Assembly: GCA_004153385.1 (NCBI GenBank)
Contig: SDAL01000002.1
Location: 248,001 to 312,000 of the forward strand
Source of the DNA: Paracoccaceae bacterium
GTDB taxonomy: Bacteria; Pseudomonadota; Alphaproteobacteria; Rhodobacterales; Rhodobacteraceae
Direction: 5' to 3'
DNA length: 64,000 nt
Shown here piece after piece: positions 45,353 to 54,472 of this stretch. Position 1 is the first letter of the stretch. Each line of letters begins with the position of its first letter. A model generated the notes under the pieces. The model had not been told where the DNA came from. It was given only the letters and a program-made list of their open reading frames with translations, and searched no databases. Position numbers and translations under genes: made by a program.

Positions 45353-46534
45353 TCAGTTCTTCGGTGTTTCAAGGGCCGTGGCTGCGCGATCCAGCCGGTC
45401 TACAGCCTCTGCCATATCCGCTTCGGAGATATTCAGCGCCGGCAGAAGCCGTACGATATTGTCGGCCGCAGGGACTGTTAACAGATGCGCGTCATAGGCG
45501 GCTTGAACCACCTCGCCGCAGGGGCGTTTGCATTTCAGACCCAGCATCAACCCCTCGCCGCGCAGACTTTCGAAGGTATCAGGGTGGGTGGCCACCAGCG
45601 CATCAAGCTTCTGGCGCAAAAAGCCCGCCTTGGCGTTGACCTGATCGAGGAACGCCGGATCTGCCACGATCTGCAGAACTTTCGAGCCGATCGCGCAGCC
45701 CAGTGGATTGCCCCCATATGTGGAGCCATGGGTGCCCGCAACCATGCCGGCGGCCGCGGCTTCGGTGGCCAGAACCGCCCCCAAGGGAAAGCCCCCGCCA
45801 ATGCCTTTGGCAACCATCATGATGTCGGGTGTCACGCCCGACCATTCATGTGCGAAAAGCTTTCCGGTCCGGCCAACGCCACACTGCACCTCGTCAAAGA
45901 TCAACAACGCACCGGTATCTTCGCACAGTTTGCGGATGGCGCGCAGCGCAGGCTCCGGCAGGGGCCGGATGCCGCCTTCGCCCTGCACCGGCTCGATCAT
46001 GACGGCGGCGGTTTTCTCGGTGACAGCCTGCGCCAGCGCATCGGGATCATCCCATGCCACTTGCGTGAAGCCGGGCAAAAGCGGGCCGAAGCCTTTCACC
46101 ATCTTCTCGCTGTGGGGCACAGCCGAAATCGCGCCCGTGGACCGGCCATGGAAGGCCCCGTCGAAGGTGATGATCTCGGACCGGTCCTCGCCTTTCTCAT
46201 GCCAGTATTTCCGCGCCATTTTGATGGCAAGCTCTGCCGCCTCGGTGCCGGAATTGGTGAAAAAGACCGTATCGGCAAAGGTCAGATCAACCAGTTGATC
46301 GGCCAGCTTTTGCTGCTGCGGGATCTGGTAGAGGTTCGAGACATGCCATAAGGCCTGCGCCTGTTCGGTGAGCGCCGTGACCAGCTCGGGCGCCGCGTGG
46401 CCCAGTACATTGACCGCGATGCCCGCCCCCATATCAAGATATCGCGTGCCATCATCAGTCTCGAGCCAGCTTCCCGCGCCGCGTACGAAAGACAGCGGCA
46501 CACGGTTATAGGTGGGCAAAACGGACGGTATCAT
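45353..46534 (-). CDS. argD: Acetylornithine aminotransferase
   Basis: Class-III PLP aminotransferase of 393 aa making N-acetylornithine (or succinyl-diaminopimelate in lysine synthesis). It shows the intact motifs NSGTEAAELAIKMAR, FDGAFHGRS, LIFDEVQCGVGRTG and the PLP-lysine in MMVAKGIGGGFPLGA. GGAGTAATCGC precedes the ATG at 46534. The degenerate homologue at 11.4 kb lacks these residues. Operon with argF. Confidence 0.95.
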   Translation of the reverse strand: MIPSVLPTYNRVPLSFVRGAGSWLETDDGTRYLDMGAGIAVNVLGHAAPELVTALTEQAQALWHVSNLYQIPQQQKLADQLVDLTFADTVFFTNSGTEAAELAIKMARKYWHEKGEDRSEIITFDGAFHGRSTGAISAVPHSEKMVKGFGPLLPGFTQVAWDDPDALAQAVTEKTAAVMIEPVQGEGGIRPLPEPALRAIRKLCEDTGALLIFDEVQCGVGRTGKLFAHEWSGVTPDIMMVAKGIGGGFPLGAVLATEAAAAGMVAGTHGSTYGGNPLGCAIGSKVLQIVADPAFLDQVNAKAGFLRQKLDALVATHPDTFESLRGEGLMLGLKCKRPCGEVVQAAYDAHLLTVPAADNIVRLLPALNISEADMAEAVDRLDRAATALETPKN

Positions 46535-46857
46535 TGCGATTACTCCATATAGGGAAGGCCATGACGTGCAACAGTCCCGTTGGGCTGTCAATAATCATGA
46601 CGGGTGATTCAGTTTTTGTGAAAGGGGGTGTGGCATCAGGCCACGCATGATCGGTCGGCGCGAAACTTAGCGGCGACGTCGGATAGCGCGTGTGGGGCTC
46701 ATCAATACGATCATGGACGCAGTGGTATTGGGTGGAAATCATTTTGTAAAGATTGTTTCCGTCACCGGCTGGGGCAGTGACCCGCCGGTGACGCATAAAG
46801 CCGTTCATCCACAGACCAAAGTGGCGTTATGAAATGTAATGACAGGCGGCAGTTCTG

Positions 46858-47670
46858 TCAGGGTTTCATCCGGAAGCCGATCCTGAACCAGTACCAGCAA
46901 ATGCCGGTGACGATGGCAAGCCACACCAGAACGACACCTACGCCCTGCCACGGCGATGCATCGGATGTGCCCAGAATTCCGTAGCGCGCGCCGTCGATCA
47001 AGAAGAACACCGGATTCCAGTGCGACAGCGCCTGAAAGAATGGCGGCAGCGCCTCGACCGAATAGAACGTCCCTGACAGAAACGATAACGGTGTGATCAC
47101 AAAATTGGTGAACGCGGCCATCTGGTCGAACTTGTTGGCAAGGATGGATGCAAGTATCCCCAGTGCGCCCATCAGCATCGAGCCAAGCACCACCCATACA
47201 AGCGTCCATAACGGATGGGCAATCCCCTGACCGATGCTGACAGCCAGCCCTGCGATGATCACCACTGCCACGATGAGTGACCGCCCCACCGCGCCCATCA
47301 GGTAGCCTGCGACCAGCTCCCACGGGGCAAGTGGCGGCATAAGGGTGTCCACGATGTTACCTTGCACCTTGGCCACCACAATCGAAGACGATGTGTTGGC
47401 GAAGGCATTCTGGATGACGGTCATCATCAAGATACCTGGCGCAAGGAAATTCAGAAACGGCACCCCCATGATATCGGCACGTCCCTGACCGAAGGCCAGC
47501 GCAAAAACTGTAAGAAACAGGCCGGCGGTGATCAGTGGTGCCAGAACGGTTTGCTGCCACACCGATAAAAAGCGCCGGTTTTCGCGCCAGCCAAGGCTCC
47601 ACAGCCCCAGCCAGTTTACATGCCCAAAACGGCGCACACCCATGTTTTGCAGATCATCCATGTCTGTCAT
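46858..47670 (-). CDS. ABC-2 type transporter permease
   Basis: Permease of 270 aa with six membrane helices, ABC-2 family (YadH/NodJ-like). It has WQQTVLAPLITAGLFLTVFALAFG near the first helix and the NPVFFLIDGARYG loop typical of the group near helix 5. Such proteins export lipids, polysaccharides or drugs. AAAGGACC lies directly before the chosen ATG at 47670. No ATP-binding partner is adjacent, so the ATPase must be elsewhere. The 323 bases between it and argD hold nothing I can support. Confidence 0.88.
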   Translation of the reverse strand: MTDMDDLQNMGVRRFGHVNWLGLWSLGWRENRRFLSVWQQTVLAPLITAGLFLTVFALAFGQGRADIMGVPFLNFLAPGILMMTVIQNAFANTSSSIVVAKVQGNIVDTLMPPLAPWELVAGYLMGAVGRSLIVAVVIIAGLAVSIGQGIAHPLWTLVWVVLGSMLMGALGILASILANKFDQMAAFTNFVITPLSFLSGTFYSVEALPPFFQALSHWNPVFFLIDGARYGILGTSDASPWQGVGVVLVWLAIVTGICWYWFRIGFRMKP

Positions 47671-47805
47671 TGGTCCTTTTGATGATGGCTTTTCGGCGGG
47701 CACTGCCCTGCTTGATCCTTACCTAGTAGCAGATGCCCTGCTCGGCAACGTGAGGGGCGTGGGGGGCTTTGTGCGCGCAAACACAGCTTTGGCACAGGGG
47801 AGACC

Positions 47806-47834
47806 TTGAAAACACGGGTGCAGGGTTGTATTTC
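47806..47834 (+). promoter_or_regulatory. Probable gcrA promoter
   Basis: TTGAAA (47806-47811) and TATTTC (47829-47834) are 17 bases apart, a good sigma-70 pair. The leader is about 75 bases. Confidence 0.5.
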
Positions 47835-47917
47835 ATTGGTTCTCAATTCCCGGGCTGGGGCTTTGCAAAATGCGAAGGCTCCGAAAGGCCCGTCCCCGGA
47901 TCAGCGAAAGGAAACCC

Positions 47918-48529
47918 ATGTCCTGGACCGATGAACGCGTCGAGACTCTGAAGAAGATGTGGGCCGAAGGCCAGTCGGCCAGCCAGATCGCCAAGGAGCT
48001 TGGCGGGGTAACCCGCAATGCCGTGATCGGTAAAGTGCACCGGTTGGGTCTGTCAAACCGCACCGGCGCCGCCGGGGCAGAGCCCGCCGCCGCGAAGCCT
48101 GCCGCCCCCGCTCCGGAGGCAAAGCCCTCCGCCGCGCCCAAGGCGGCCCCCGCACCCGAACCCACGCGTGCGGCCCCCCCCGAGCCTGCGGCAAAGCCGG
48201 ACGTTGAAGAAGAGGAAGAAGAGGTCGTGGCAGCGCCCACGCCGCCCCGTCGCCAGATCATTCCGGCAGGCCAGCCACTGCCGCCACAGCCCTCGGCCAA
48301 CGAGATCAGCCCTGAGGCGCTGGCCCGTGTGGGAGAGATCGAGAAACATGCCAAGAAAATCGGCCTGATGGAGCTGACCGAGCGGACCTGCAAATGGCCG
48401 ATCGGGGATCCTGCAACAGATGATTTCTGGTTTTGCGGCTTGCCAAGCCAGGCCGGAAAACCCTATTGCGAGGCGCATGTCGGGGTTGCCTTCCAGCCGA
48501 TGAGCTCGCGGCGCGACCGCCGCCGGTAA
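47918..48529 (+). CDS. gcrA: GcrA cell-cycle regulator
   Basis: Sigma-70 cofactor of 203 aa. In Caulobacter, GcrA binds methylated GANTC sites and activates S-phase genes. The N-terminal DNA-binding domain is SWTDERVETLKKMWAEGQSA followed by ELGGVTRNAVIGKVHRLGLSN. A long Ala/Pro/Glu linker (about 55-125) joins the C-terminal sigma-interacting domain with ERTCKWPIGDP and FWFCGLPSQAGKPYCEAH, whose three Cys look zinc- or fold-related. AAGGAAA precedes the ATG at 47918. With TrcR, it is the second cell-cycle regulator of the window. Confidence 0.94.
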   Translation: MSWTDERVETLKKMWAEGQSASQIAKELGGVTRNAVIGKVHRLGLSNRTGAAGAEPAAAKPAAPAPEAKPSAAPKAAPAPEPTRAAPPEPAAKPDVEEEEEEVVAAPTPPRRQIIPAGQPLPPQPSANEISPEALARVGEIEKHAKKIGLMELTERTCKWPIGDPATDDFWFCGLPSQAGKPYCEAHVGVAFQPMSSRRDRRR

Positions 48530-48669
48530 GGATCCGGCAGGGATATCCAAGGCGTAAGGCGGGCATCTCCTTCGGGCAACGTGGCCCGCGATGCGCTTGG
48601 TGAATACAGGACAAGATAAAAAGGCGGGCCGTTGTGCTCGCCTTCTGCTTTGACAGACGGGACAGCCAG

Positions 48670-50064
48670 ATGAGCCAGAATCCACCCAACCTGCGGCCTG
48701 ATCTCGCGCCGCGCGCGACGCTTGATGACACATCACGACCCGGCCAGCCGAAAATCGGGATGGTGTCGCTTGGTTGCCCCAAAGCGCTGGTAGATAGCGA
48801 GCGTATCCTGACGCGGCTTCGGGCAGAGGGCTATGCCATTAGCCCCGATTACACCGGCGCGGAGGCAGTGATCGTCAATACATGCGGGTTTCTGGATTCG
48901 GCCAAGGCCGAAAGTCTTGAGGCCATTGGCGAGGCACTCAAGGAAAACGGTAAGGTGATCGTGACCGGCTGTCTGGGTGCCGAACCCGATTATATCACCG
49001 GTGTGCATCCCAAAGTTCTGGCAGTCACAGGCCCGCAGCAATTCGAGCAGGTTCTGGATGCGGTACATATGGCAGTTCCGCCCCAGCCCGATCCGTTCGT
49101 GGATTTATTGCCGCCCGCAGGTATCAAGCTGACCCCGCGCCATTTCAGCTATCTGAAAATTTCCGAGGGCTGCAATCACAAATGCAAATTCTGCATTATT
49201 CCCGATATGCGCGGCAAGCTTGCCTCGCGGCCCGCGCATGCGATCTTGCGCGAGACGGAGAAGCTTCTCGAATCGGGCGTGCGCGAGATTTTGATGATTT
49301 CGCAGGACACATCCGCCTATGGCATAGATCGCAAACACGACCTGAGCCCGTGGAAAGGCCGCGAAGTGCGCGCCCATATCACCGATCTGACGCGCGAGAT
49401 GGGGCAGATGGTCAAACAGGCCGAAGGCTGGCTGCGTCTGCATTATGTCTATCCCTATCCGCATGTGCGCGACCTGATTCCGCTGATGGCAGATGGTCTG
49501 GCGTTGCCTTATCTGGATATCCCGTTCCAGCACGGCCACCCCGATGTGTTGAAACGTATGGCACGTCCTGCCGCATCCGCCCGCACGCTTGACGAGATTG
49601 CCGCGTGGCGTGCAGCATGTCCCGAGATTGTTTTGCGCTCTACTTTCATTGTGGGCTATCCGGGCGAGACGGAGGCCGAATTCCAGTATTTGCTGGACTG
49701 GATGGACGAGGCGCAGCTCGACCGGGTCGGGTGCTTCCAGTATGAAAATGTCGCAGGCGCGCGCTCCAACGATCTGCCGGACCATGTGGCGCCGGAGCTG
49801 AAGCAAGAGCGATGGAACCGGTTCATGGAAAAGGCGCAGGCCATTTCCGAGGCCAAGCTGGCAGCCAAGGTCGGGACATTGCAACAGGTTATCGTGGACG
49901 GGGTCGATGCCGAGGGCGCGACCTGCCGCACCCGTGCCGACGCGCCGGAGATTGATGGCAATCTCTTTATCGACGAAGGGTTCGAAAACCTGTCGCCCGG
50001 CGACATGGTGACGGTCGAGGTGGACGAGGCATCCGATTACGATCTGTGGGGCCGTCAGGTCTGA
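48670..50064 (+). CDS. rimO: Ribosomal protein S12 methylthiotransferase RimO
   Basis: Radical-SAM methylthiotransferase of 464 aa that modifies an Asp of ribosomal protein uS12. The N-terminal UPF0004 domain has [29 protein letters not shown] and [12 protein letters not shown]; the radical-SAM motif is [30 protein letters not shown] in the TRAM domain ends it. CGFLDSA and the length separate it from MiaB and MtaB. The ATG at 48670 follows GGGACAGCCAG weakly. Confidence 0.96.
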   Translation: MSQNPPNLRPDLAPRATLDDTSRPGQPKIGMVSLGCPKALVDSERILTRLRAEGYAISPDYTGAEAVIVNTCGFLDSAKAESLEAIGEALKENGKVIVTGCLGAEPDYITGVHPKVLAVTGPQQFEQVLDAVHMAVPPQPDPFVDLLPPAGIKLTPRHFSYLKISEGCNHKCKFCIIPDMRGKLASRPAHAILRETEKLLESGVREILMISQDTSAYGIDRKHDLSPWKGREVRAHITDLTREMGQMVKQAEGWLRLHYVYPYPHVRDLIPLMADGLALPYLDIPFQHGHPDVLKRMARPAASARTLDEIAAWRAACPEIVLRSTFIVGYPGETEAEFQYLLDWMDEAQLDRVGCFQYENVAGARSNDLPDHVAPELKQERWNRFMEKAQAISEAKLAAKVGTLQQVIVDGVDAEGATCRTRADAPEIDGNLFIDEGFENLSPGDMVTVEVDEASDYDLWGRQV

Positions 50065-50082
50065 GACATTCTTCACCAGCGA

Positions 50083-50109
50083 GGGCGGCTTTTGCTATTA
50101 AAGCTGCCC
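50083..50109. terminator. Hairpin between rimO and the ion-channel gene
   Basis: GGGCGGCTTT and AAAGCTGCCC pair as a 10-bp stem with a 7-base loop between the two convergent genes. T and A runs are short, so this is a possible bidirectional terminator. It overlaps the stop codon of the channel. Confidence 0.5.
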
Positions 50110-50859
50110 TTCGGTGTCGATATGGATCGTGGTGCCGCAATGTTTGCAATGCACCGCGTCCGCATCATGCAAGGCCAGCCCGCATTCGTCGCATTCGCAG
50201 CGGACCTTCGTCGGGCGAAAAAGCACCTGCGCCAGCCGCAAAAACAATGTGACCCCGAAGATCATGATCACGACAGACAGCATGCGCCCCCAAGCGCCAT
50301 GCGGGACGATGTCGCCAAAGCCGGTGGTGGTAAGTGTCGTGACGGTGAAATACAGCGCATCGGCGTAATTCTGGATTTCGTCATTCACGCTGACTTGGGT
50401 CGCGTAGATCAGCCCCGTCATCACGAACAAGAACACCACCAGATTGATCGATGCCACGACAATTTCCTGATGGTGACGGAAGATTCTGAAATCTTCCTTC
50501 AGCCGCGACATGGTTTGATAAGTGTGCAGCAATCGCAATGTGCGCACCACTCGTAAAAACCCTAAACCCTCCCCCGCAATCGGCGCCAGAAACGAGACGA
50601 TCGAGACCATATCGGCAAGGTTTGTAGGGCGATACCAGAACTGAACCTTTCGGGTGTCGATGAGGAAGCGCGCCACGAAATCCGCCACGATTACCAGCCC
50701 CACAGCGATGTCGATCATCTGGATCGCGAATGTATGCGGGAAAAACGAGGTGACGATCACAAAAATGGCGGTGGCCAGATCGAAGGCCAGCAAAATATAG
50801 CGGAAAACATGCGCTTTGTGGCTTTGGGAATGATAAAGATCGCGCAGTGTCTGGTGCAT
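50098..50859 (-). CDS. Voltage-gated-type potassium channel with zinc ribbon
   Basis: Six-helix ion-channel subunit of 253 aa. An S4-like helix carries FLRVVRTLRLLHTYQTMSRL (about 101-120). The pore helix and selectivity filter are VTTLTTTGFGDIVP (filter TTGFGD, about 178-183), the K+ type with Phe for the usual Tyr. After S6 the C-terminus has Cys223-x2-Cys226...Cys238-x2-Cys241, a compact zinc ribbon absent from most bacterial Kv channels. The ATG at 50859 is one of two close Mets. Gating and role unknown. Confidence 0.88.
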   Translation of the reverse strand: MHQTLRDLYHSQSHKAHVFRYILLAFDLATAIFVIVTSFFPHTFAIQMIDIAVGLVIVADFVARFLIDTRKVQFWYRPTNLADMVSIVSFLAPIAGEGLGFLRVVRTLRLLHTYQTMSRLKEDFRIFRHHQEIVVASINLVVFLFVMTGLIYATQVSVNDEIQNYADALYFTVTTLTTTGFGDIVPHGAWGRMLSVVIMIFGVTLFLRLAQVLFRPTKVRCECDECGLALHDADAVHCKHCGTTIHIDTEGQL

Positions 50860-50977
50860 AATGTGGCTCGCTGTTTGACACACACATATCGCGATGATGC
50901 GGGAGAACCATTAAAAACCGTGCTTTTTCACCACACAGCGGCCTGAGTGTGGCGGGGATATGCCGCGCAGATAGCCA

Positions 50978-51008
50978 AAAGGCGGCCTTCATCCGAAGGC
51001 CGCCTTTC
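50978..51008. terminator. Terminator after the first exported repeat protein
   Basis: On the minus strand, AAAGGCGGCCTTC and GAAGGCCGCCTTTT form a strong stem with a T-run, 49 bases past the stop at 51057. The plus-strand version also ends in TTT. Confidence 0.8.
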
Positions 51009-51056
51009 AAAGATGGTCACTAGCATGAGGCAGGGCGGAGCCCCGCCGCGCTATAA

Positions 51057-51479
51057 TCAGGAATCGCGGCCGCGCGAAGGGGTCGGGCGCACGTCAACCG
51101 ACGTTTCATTGTTGCCGGACATGATGAACCGGACTTTCTGACGGTCGTTTTCACGCACGGCGTCTTGCAGCTGCGAAAGTTCCGCAATGCTGTATTTGGA
51201 TGCGTCAACGCCCAGTTGTTCTGCGAGTTGCTCTTTACCTTGCGAGGTTTCGCCTTTGCCACCGGCTTGGGCGCGGTTTTCGTGGCTCAGGAAGTAGCGC
51301 TCTTGGGTCAGGTTGCCGTCGATGCGCGCGTCGCGGATCGAAATAAGCTCGCCTGTGGTGAACTCGGCGCCGTTCACTTGCAGCATGTTTGCCAGCTGAT
51401 CATGGCCGCTGGAGTGCGGCATTGCGAACGAGGTGGTTGCGGAGAGGAGGAGTGCTGCGGTAATTGCTGCGATTTTCAT
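51057..51479 (-). CDS. Exported protein with two 44-residue repeats
   Basis: Secreted or periplasmic protein of 140 aa with a clear signal peptide (MKIAAITAALLLSATTSFA). The mature part consists of two related units, about residues 26-69 and 82-124. Each has the pattern (Q)LA-xx-L-x-(V)-xxxx-(F/Y)-(T/S)-xx-EL-xx-(I/L)-x-DA, then a helix and a charged end; the first unit ends SHENR. The protein at 51847-52383 has three such units, so the two are paralogues. No enzymatic motif is seen. It has its own terminator, and the 367 bases upstream contain no other gene. Confidence 0.75.
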   Translation of the reverse strand: MKIAAITAALLLSATTSFAMPHSSGHDQLANMLQVNGAEFTTGELISIRDARIDGNLTQERYFLSHENRAQAGGKGETSQGKEQLAEQLGVDASKYSIAELSQLQDAVRENDRQKVRFIMSGNNETSVDVRPTPSRGRDS

Positions 51480-51792
51480 TGGAGGACCTTCAATTTATAT
51501 ATTAATCAGCCACTTGTCGTAAACTGACCAGTTCGTTTTTTCGATGTGACGGATATATGACTGATCATCCAGCTTTGAAACGTCAAAAATTGACACGGTT
51601 TTGTGCAATTGCGCACGCTTATCTGATGGACAATTCTTTTTACACTGCTGAGTTGGTGGGCAGTTTGCCTAAAATTTCAATCTACGCAAAGACTTATGAT
51701 AAGCAAGCTTACTAATTAGGAACAAAGGTTGCAGCAGAGTGAATTCAAAGAAATCTGGATGTCACAGAAACGTTACTTCGGGATTTTTTCAG
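51480..51792. other. AT-rich intergenic region
   Basis: No gene supported between the two exported repeat proteins. The DNA is markedly richer in A and T than its surroundings and probably contains the promoter of the gene ending at 51057. Confidence 0.4.
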
Positions 51793-51828
51793 GGTCTGCG
51801 CAGGGGGCATATCGGCCATGCGCAGACC
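51793..51828. repeat. Inverted repeat after the second exported repeat protein
   Basis: GGTCTGCGCA and TGCGCAGACC form a perfect 10-bp dyad with a 16-base loop, 18 bases beyond the stop at 51847. No T-run follows on the minus strand; it may still end or protect the message. Confidence 0.55.
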
Positions 51829-51846
51829 AGAGGGCAGGGCGTGAAA

Positions 51847-52383
51847 TCAGTGTGCGCTATGGGTGGCGCTGATCAGGCCGCGGTCGCCGTTCCCGACCGT
51901 GCCGGAATAAATACGGCCCAGTTCGGCGCTTGTGTACAGGGCGGGATCCAGTCCCAGTTGCGCGGCCATCTGTAGCGTGCCGGAGTTTGCGCTTTGCGCG
52001 ACACCGCGGTTTTGGTGTGAGGCCACAAAGGCTGCGTGTTGGTAGGCGTCGCTGCGCAGATCGTCGGTAATCGTGACGAGCTCTGCATCGGTATATTGCG
52101 ACGGATCAAGCCCCAACTGGGCGGCAATCTGGGCATTGCCTTGTGATACGAAACCGGCGCGATCTGCGGCGCGGTTCTCGTGACGGATGTAAAAGTTTGC
52201 TTTGTGCGTATCGCCATCGCGCAGCGCCGACTCGATGGAGCGTTGTTCACTCGGGGTATAATCCGACGCCTGCACATTGCTGCGTTCCAGCAACGGATAG
52301 TTCAGCGACGGCGCAGCATTCGCCACGGATGCGATTGCGGTCATCGAGGCGAGGGCGAGGGCGGCAAGTTTGGTGATGTTCAT
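51847..52383 (-). CDS. Exported protein with two full and one partial 45-residue repeats
   Basis: Protein of 178 aa with a signal peptide (cleavage after about residue 23, ANA). Units lie at about 28-71, 82-126 and 135-160 (the last lacking its final helix). The best-kept motif is Q(I/M)AAQLGLDP-xx-Y-T-xAEL. Units one and two end in an H-x-NR motif (RHENR, SHQNR), and unit one of the neighbour ends SHENR. The repeat is helical and low in complexity outside these motifs. I recognise no family name. Two related genes side by side suggest local duplication. Confidence 0.75.
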   Translation of the reverse strand: MNITKLAALALASMTAIASVANAAPSLNYPLLERSNVQASDYTPSEQRSIESALRDGDTHKANFYIRHENRAADRAGFVSQGNAQIAAQLGLDPSQYTDAELVTITDDLRSDAYQHAAFVASHQNRGVAQSANSGTLQMAAQLGLDPALYTSAELGRIYSGTVGNGDRGLISATHSAH

Positions 52384-52729
52384 GACTGTCTCCTAAATAT
52401 GAGACCTCCGGTTGGTAATGTGCCAGCCATGGGGATCTTCGTTTCATGTACTGTATATGTGATCTGAAAAATGATAGAAAAGGTAATTAATTAGCAAGCT
52501 ATTGTTTATTTATGCACAATGGCAAAAAGGCACTCCAGTAGGGCCAAGCATCCTGTACTGCCTGAACCATGACACAGGCTTGGCCGCGTTTCCTCCGGTT
52601 GAAGAGCGGTAGAGAAATGCGGCTTTACAGCGGTGATCGCGGCGAAAACCCGCTCTGCCCTCTTTCACCAAGGCGCCTAACACACTAGAAGGGGCGCTGA
52701 TCCAGGCACTGGAATGAAAGGGTATTCGC
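52384..52729. other. AT-rich intergenic region before ettA
   Basis: No gene supported. A run of A/T-rich DNA at about 52440-52520 probably holds the divergent promoters of the exported protein and ettA. GAAAGGGT serves as the ettA Shine-Dalgarno. Confidence 0.4.
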
Positions 52730-54385
52730 ATGGCGTCCTATCAATATGTCTACCACATGGATGGTGTCTCGAAGACCTATCCGGGTGGCAAGAAATGCTT
52801 CGAAAACATCCGCTTGAACTTCCTTCCGGGGGTGAAAATCGGGGTTGTCGGGGTGAACGGCGCGGGGAAATCCACGTTGCTGCGTATTATTGCCGGCCTT
52901 GATAAGGATTTTACCGGCGAGGCATGGGCTGCAAAAGGGGCCAAAGTGGGCTATCTGCCGCAGGAACCTGTTCTTGACGAAACGCTGGATGTGCGTGGAA
53001 ACGTCATGCTTGGCGTCGCACAAAAGCAGGAAAAACTTACACGTTATAACGACTTGGCCATGAATTACTCGGACGAGACCGCCGAGGAAATGGCCCTGTT
53101 GCAAGATGAAATCGATGCAGAGAACCTGTGGGATCTCGACAGCCAGATCGATGTCGCGATGGAAGCGCTGCGCTGCCCGCCCGATGATGCCGATGTCTCC
53201 AGCCTGTCGGGGGGCGAGCGTCGTCGTGTGGCGCTGTGCAAGCTGCTGTTGGAAGCGCCTGATATGCTGCTGCTTGACGAGCCGACCAACCACCTTGATG
53301 CCGAAACCATCGCATGGTTGCAAAAGCACCTGATCGAATACAAGGGCACCATTTTGTGTGTGACCCACGATCGCTATTTCCTTGATGATATCACATCATG
53401 GATTCTGGAGCTGGAGCGTGGCCGCGGTATCCCGTGGGAGGGGAACTATTCCAGCTGGCTGGAGCAGAAATCCAAACGCATGCAGCAAGAGGCACGCGAG
53501 GATAAGGCCCGCCAGAAAGTTCTGGAAAAAGAGCTGGAATGGATCCGTGCAGGTGCCAAGGCGCGTCAGGCGAAATCCAAGGCACGTATTTCGGCCTATG
53601 AGAAAATGGCCGACCAGTCGGAGCGCGAGAAACTGTCGCGTGCGCAGATCATCATCCCCAACGGTCCGCGTTTGGGCAGCAAGGTGATCGAGGTCGAGAA
53701 CCTGCGCAAAGCAATGGGCGACAAGCTTCTGATCGAGAACCTGACTTTCAGCATGCCGCCTGGCGCGGTTGTCGGCGTGATCGGACCGAACGGCGCGGGT
53801 AAATCCACGCTGTTCCGGATGCTGACGGGCCAGGAACAACCTGATTCGGGCGAGGTCACCTTGGGCGACACGGTCGAATTGAGCTATGTGGACCAGTCCC
53901 GGGACGCATTGTCGGGCGATCAGACCGTGTGGGAAGAGATCTCCGGCGGCGCCGAGCAGATTGTCTTGGGCGATGCGGCGGTCAACAGCCGTGCCTATTG
54001 TTCGTCGTTCAACTTCAAAGGCGGAGATCAGCAAAAGAAGGTCGGGCTGCTGTCGGGCGGTGAACGCAACCGCGTGCACATGGCCAAGCTGCTGAAAGAA
54101 GGCGGCAATGTTCTGCTGCTTGACGAACCGACCAATGATCTGGACGTCGAGACGCTGCAGGCGCTGGAAGCGGCAATCGAGGATTTCGCAGGCTGTGCTG
54201 TGATTATCTCGCACGACCGGTTCTTCCTCGACCGTCTGTGCACCCACATGCTCGCCTTTGAGGGCGATGCCCATGTGGAGTGGTTCGAGGGCAACTTCGA
54301 GGCCTATGAAGAAGACAAGATCCGCCGTCTTGGCCCCGATGCCGCCGAACCCAAGCGTGTGAAATACAAGAAGTTCACCCGCTGA
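52730..54385 (+). CDS. ettA: Energy-dependent translational throttle protein EttA
   Basis: ABC-F protein of 551 aa with two ATP-binding cassettes and no membrane part. It acts at the ribosomal E-site and couples the first peptide bond to the cell's energy state. Cassette 1 has GVNGAGKSTLLRI, LSGGERRRVALCKLLL and LLLDEPTNHLDAET. Cassette 2 has GPNGAGKSTLFRM, LSGGERNRVHMAK and LLLDEPTNDLDVET. The arm/linker region (about 240-320) is typical. Followed by a strong terminator. Confidence 0.96.
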   Translation: MASYQYVYHMDGVSKTYPGGKKCFENIRLNFLPGVKIGVVGVNGAGKSTLLRIIAGLDKDFTGEAWAAKGAKVGYLPQEPVLDETLDVRGNVMLGVAQKQEKLTRYNDLAMNYSDETAEEMALLQDEIDAENLWDLDSQIDVAMEALRCPPDDADVSSLSGGERRRVALCKLLLEAPDMLLLDEPTNHLDAETIAWLQKHLIEYKGTILCVTHDRYFLDDITSWILELERGRGIPWEGNYSSWLEQKSKRMQQEAREDKARQKVLEKELEWIRAGAKARQAKSKARISAYEKMADQSEREKLSRAQIIIPNGPRLGSKVIEVENLRKAMGDKLLIENLTFSMPPGAVVGVIGPNGAGKSTLFRMLTGQEQPDSGEVTLGDTVELSYVDQSRDALSGDQTVWEEISGGAEQIVLGDAAVNSRAYCSSFNFKGGDQQKKVGLLSGGERNRVHMAKLLKEGGNVLLLDEPTNDLDVETLQALEAAIEDFAGCAVIISHDRFFLDRLCTHMLAFEGDAHVEWFEGNFEAYEEDKIRRLGPDAAEPKRVKYKKFTR

Positions 54386-54415
54386 CCTTCCGGCATCATC
54401 GCTGAAAATATCTTG

Positions 54416-54457
54416 TACCGCCCGCACCGTTTAACCGGTGTCGGGCGGTATTTTAAT
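54416..54457 (+). terminator. Terminator of ettA
   Basis: ACCGCCCG(C)ACCG and CGGTGTCGGGCGGT form a long stem around TTTAAC and are followed by ATTTTAATT. Confidence 0.85.
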
Positions 54458-54472
54458 TCAAAGGGCTGCGGA

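Noticed and set aside
46506-46808. 100-codon minus-strand frame near argD
   Set aside because: It overlaps the argD start, has no Shine-Dalgarno and a composition that does not look like a protein.
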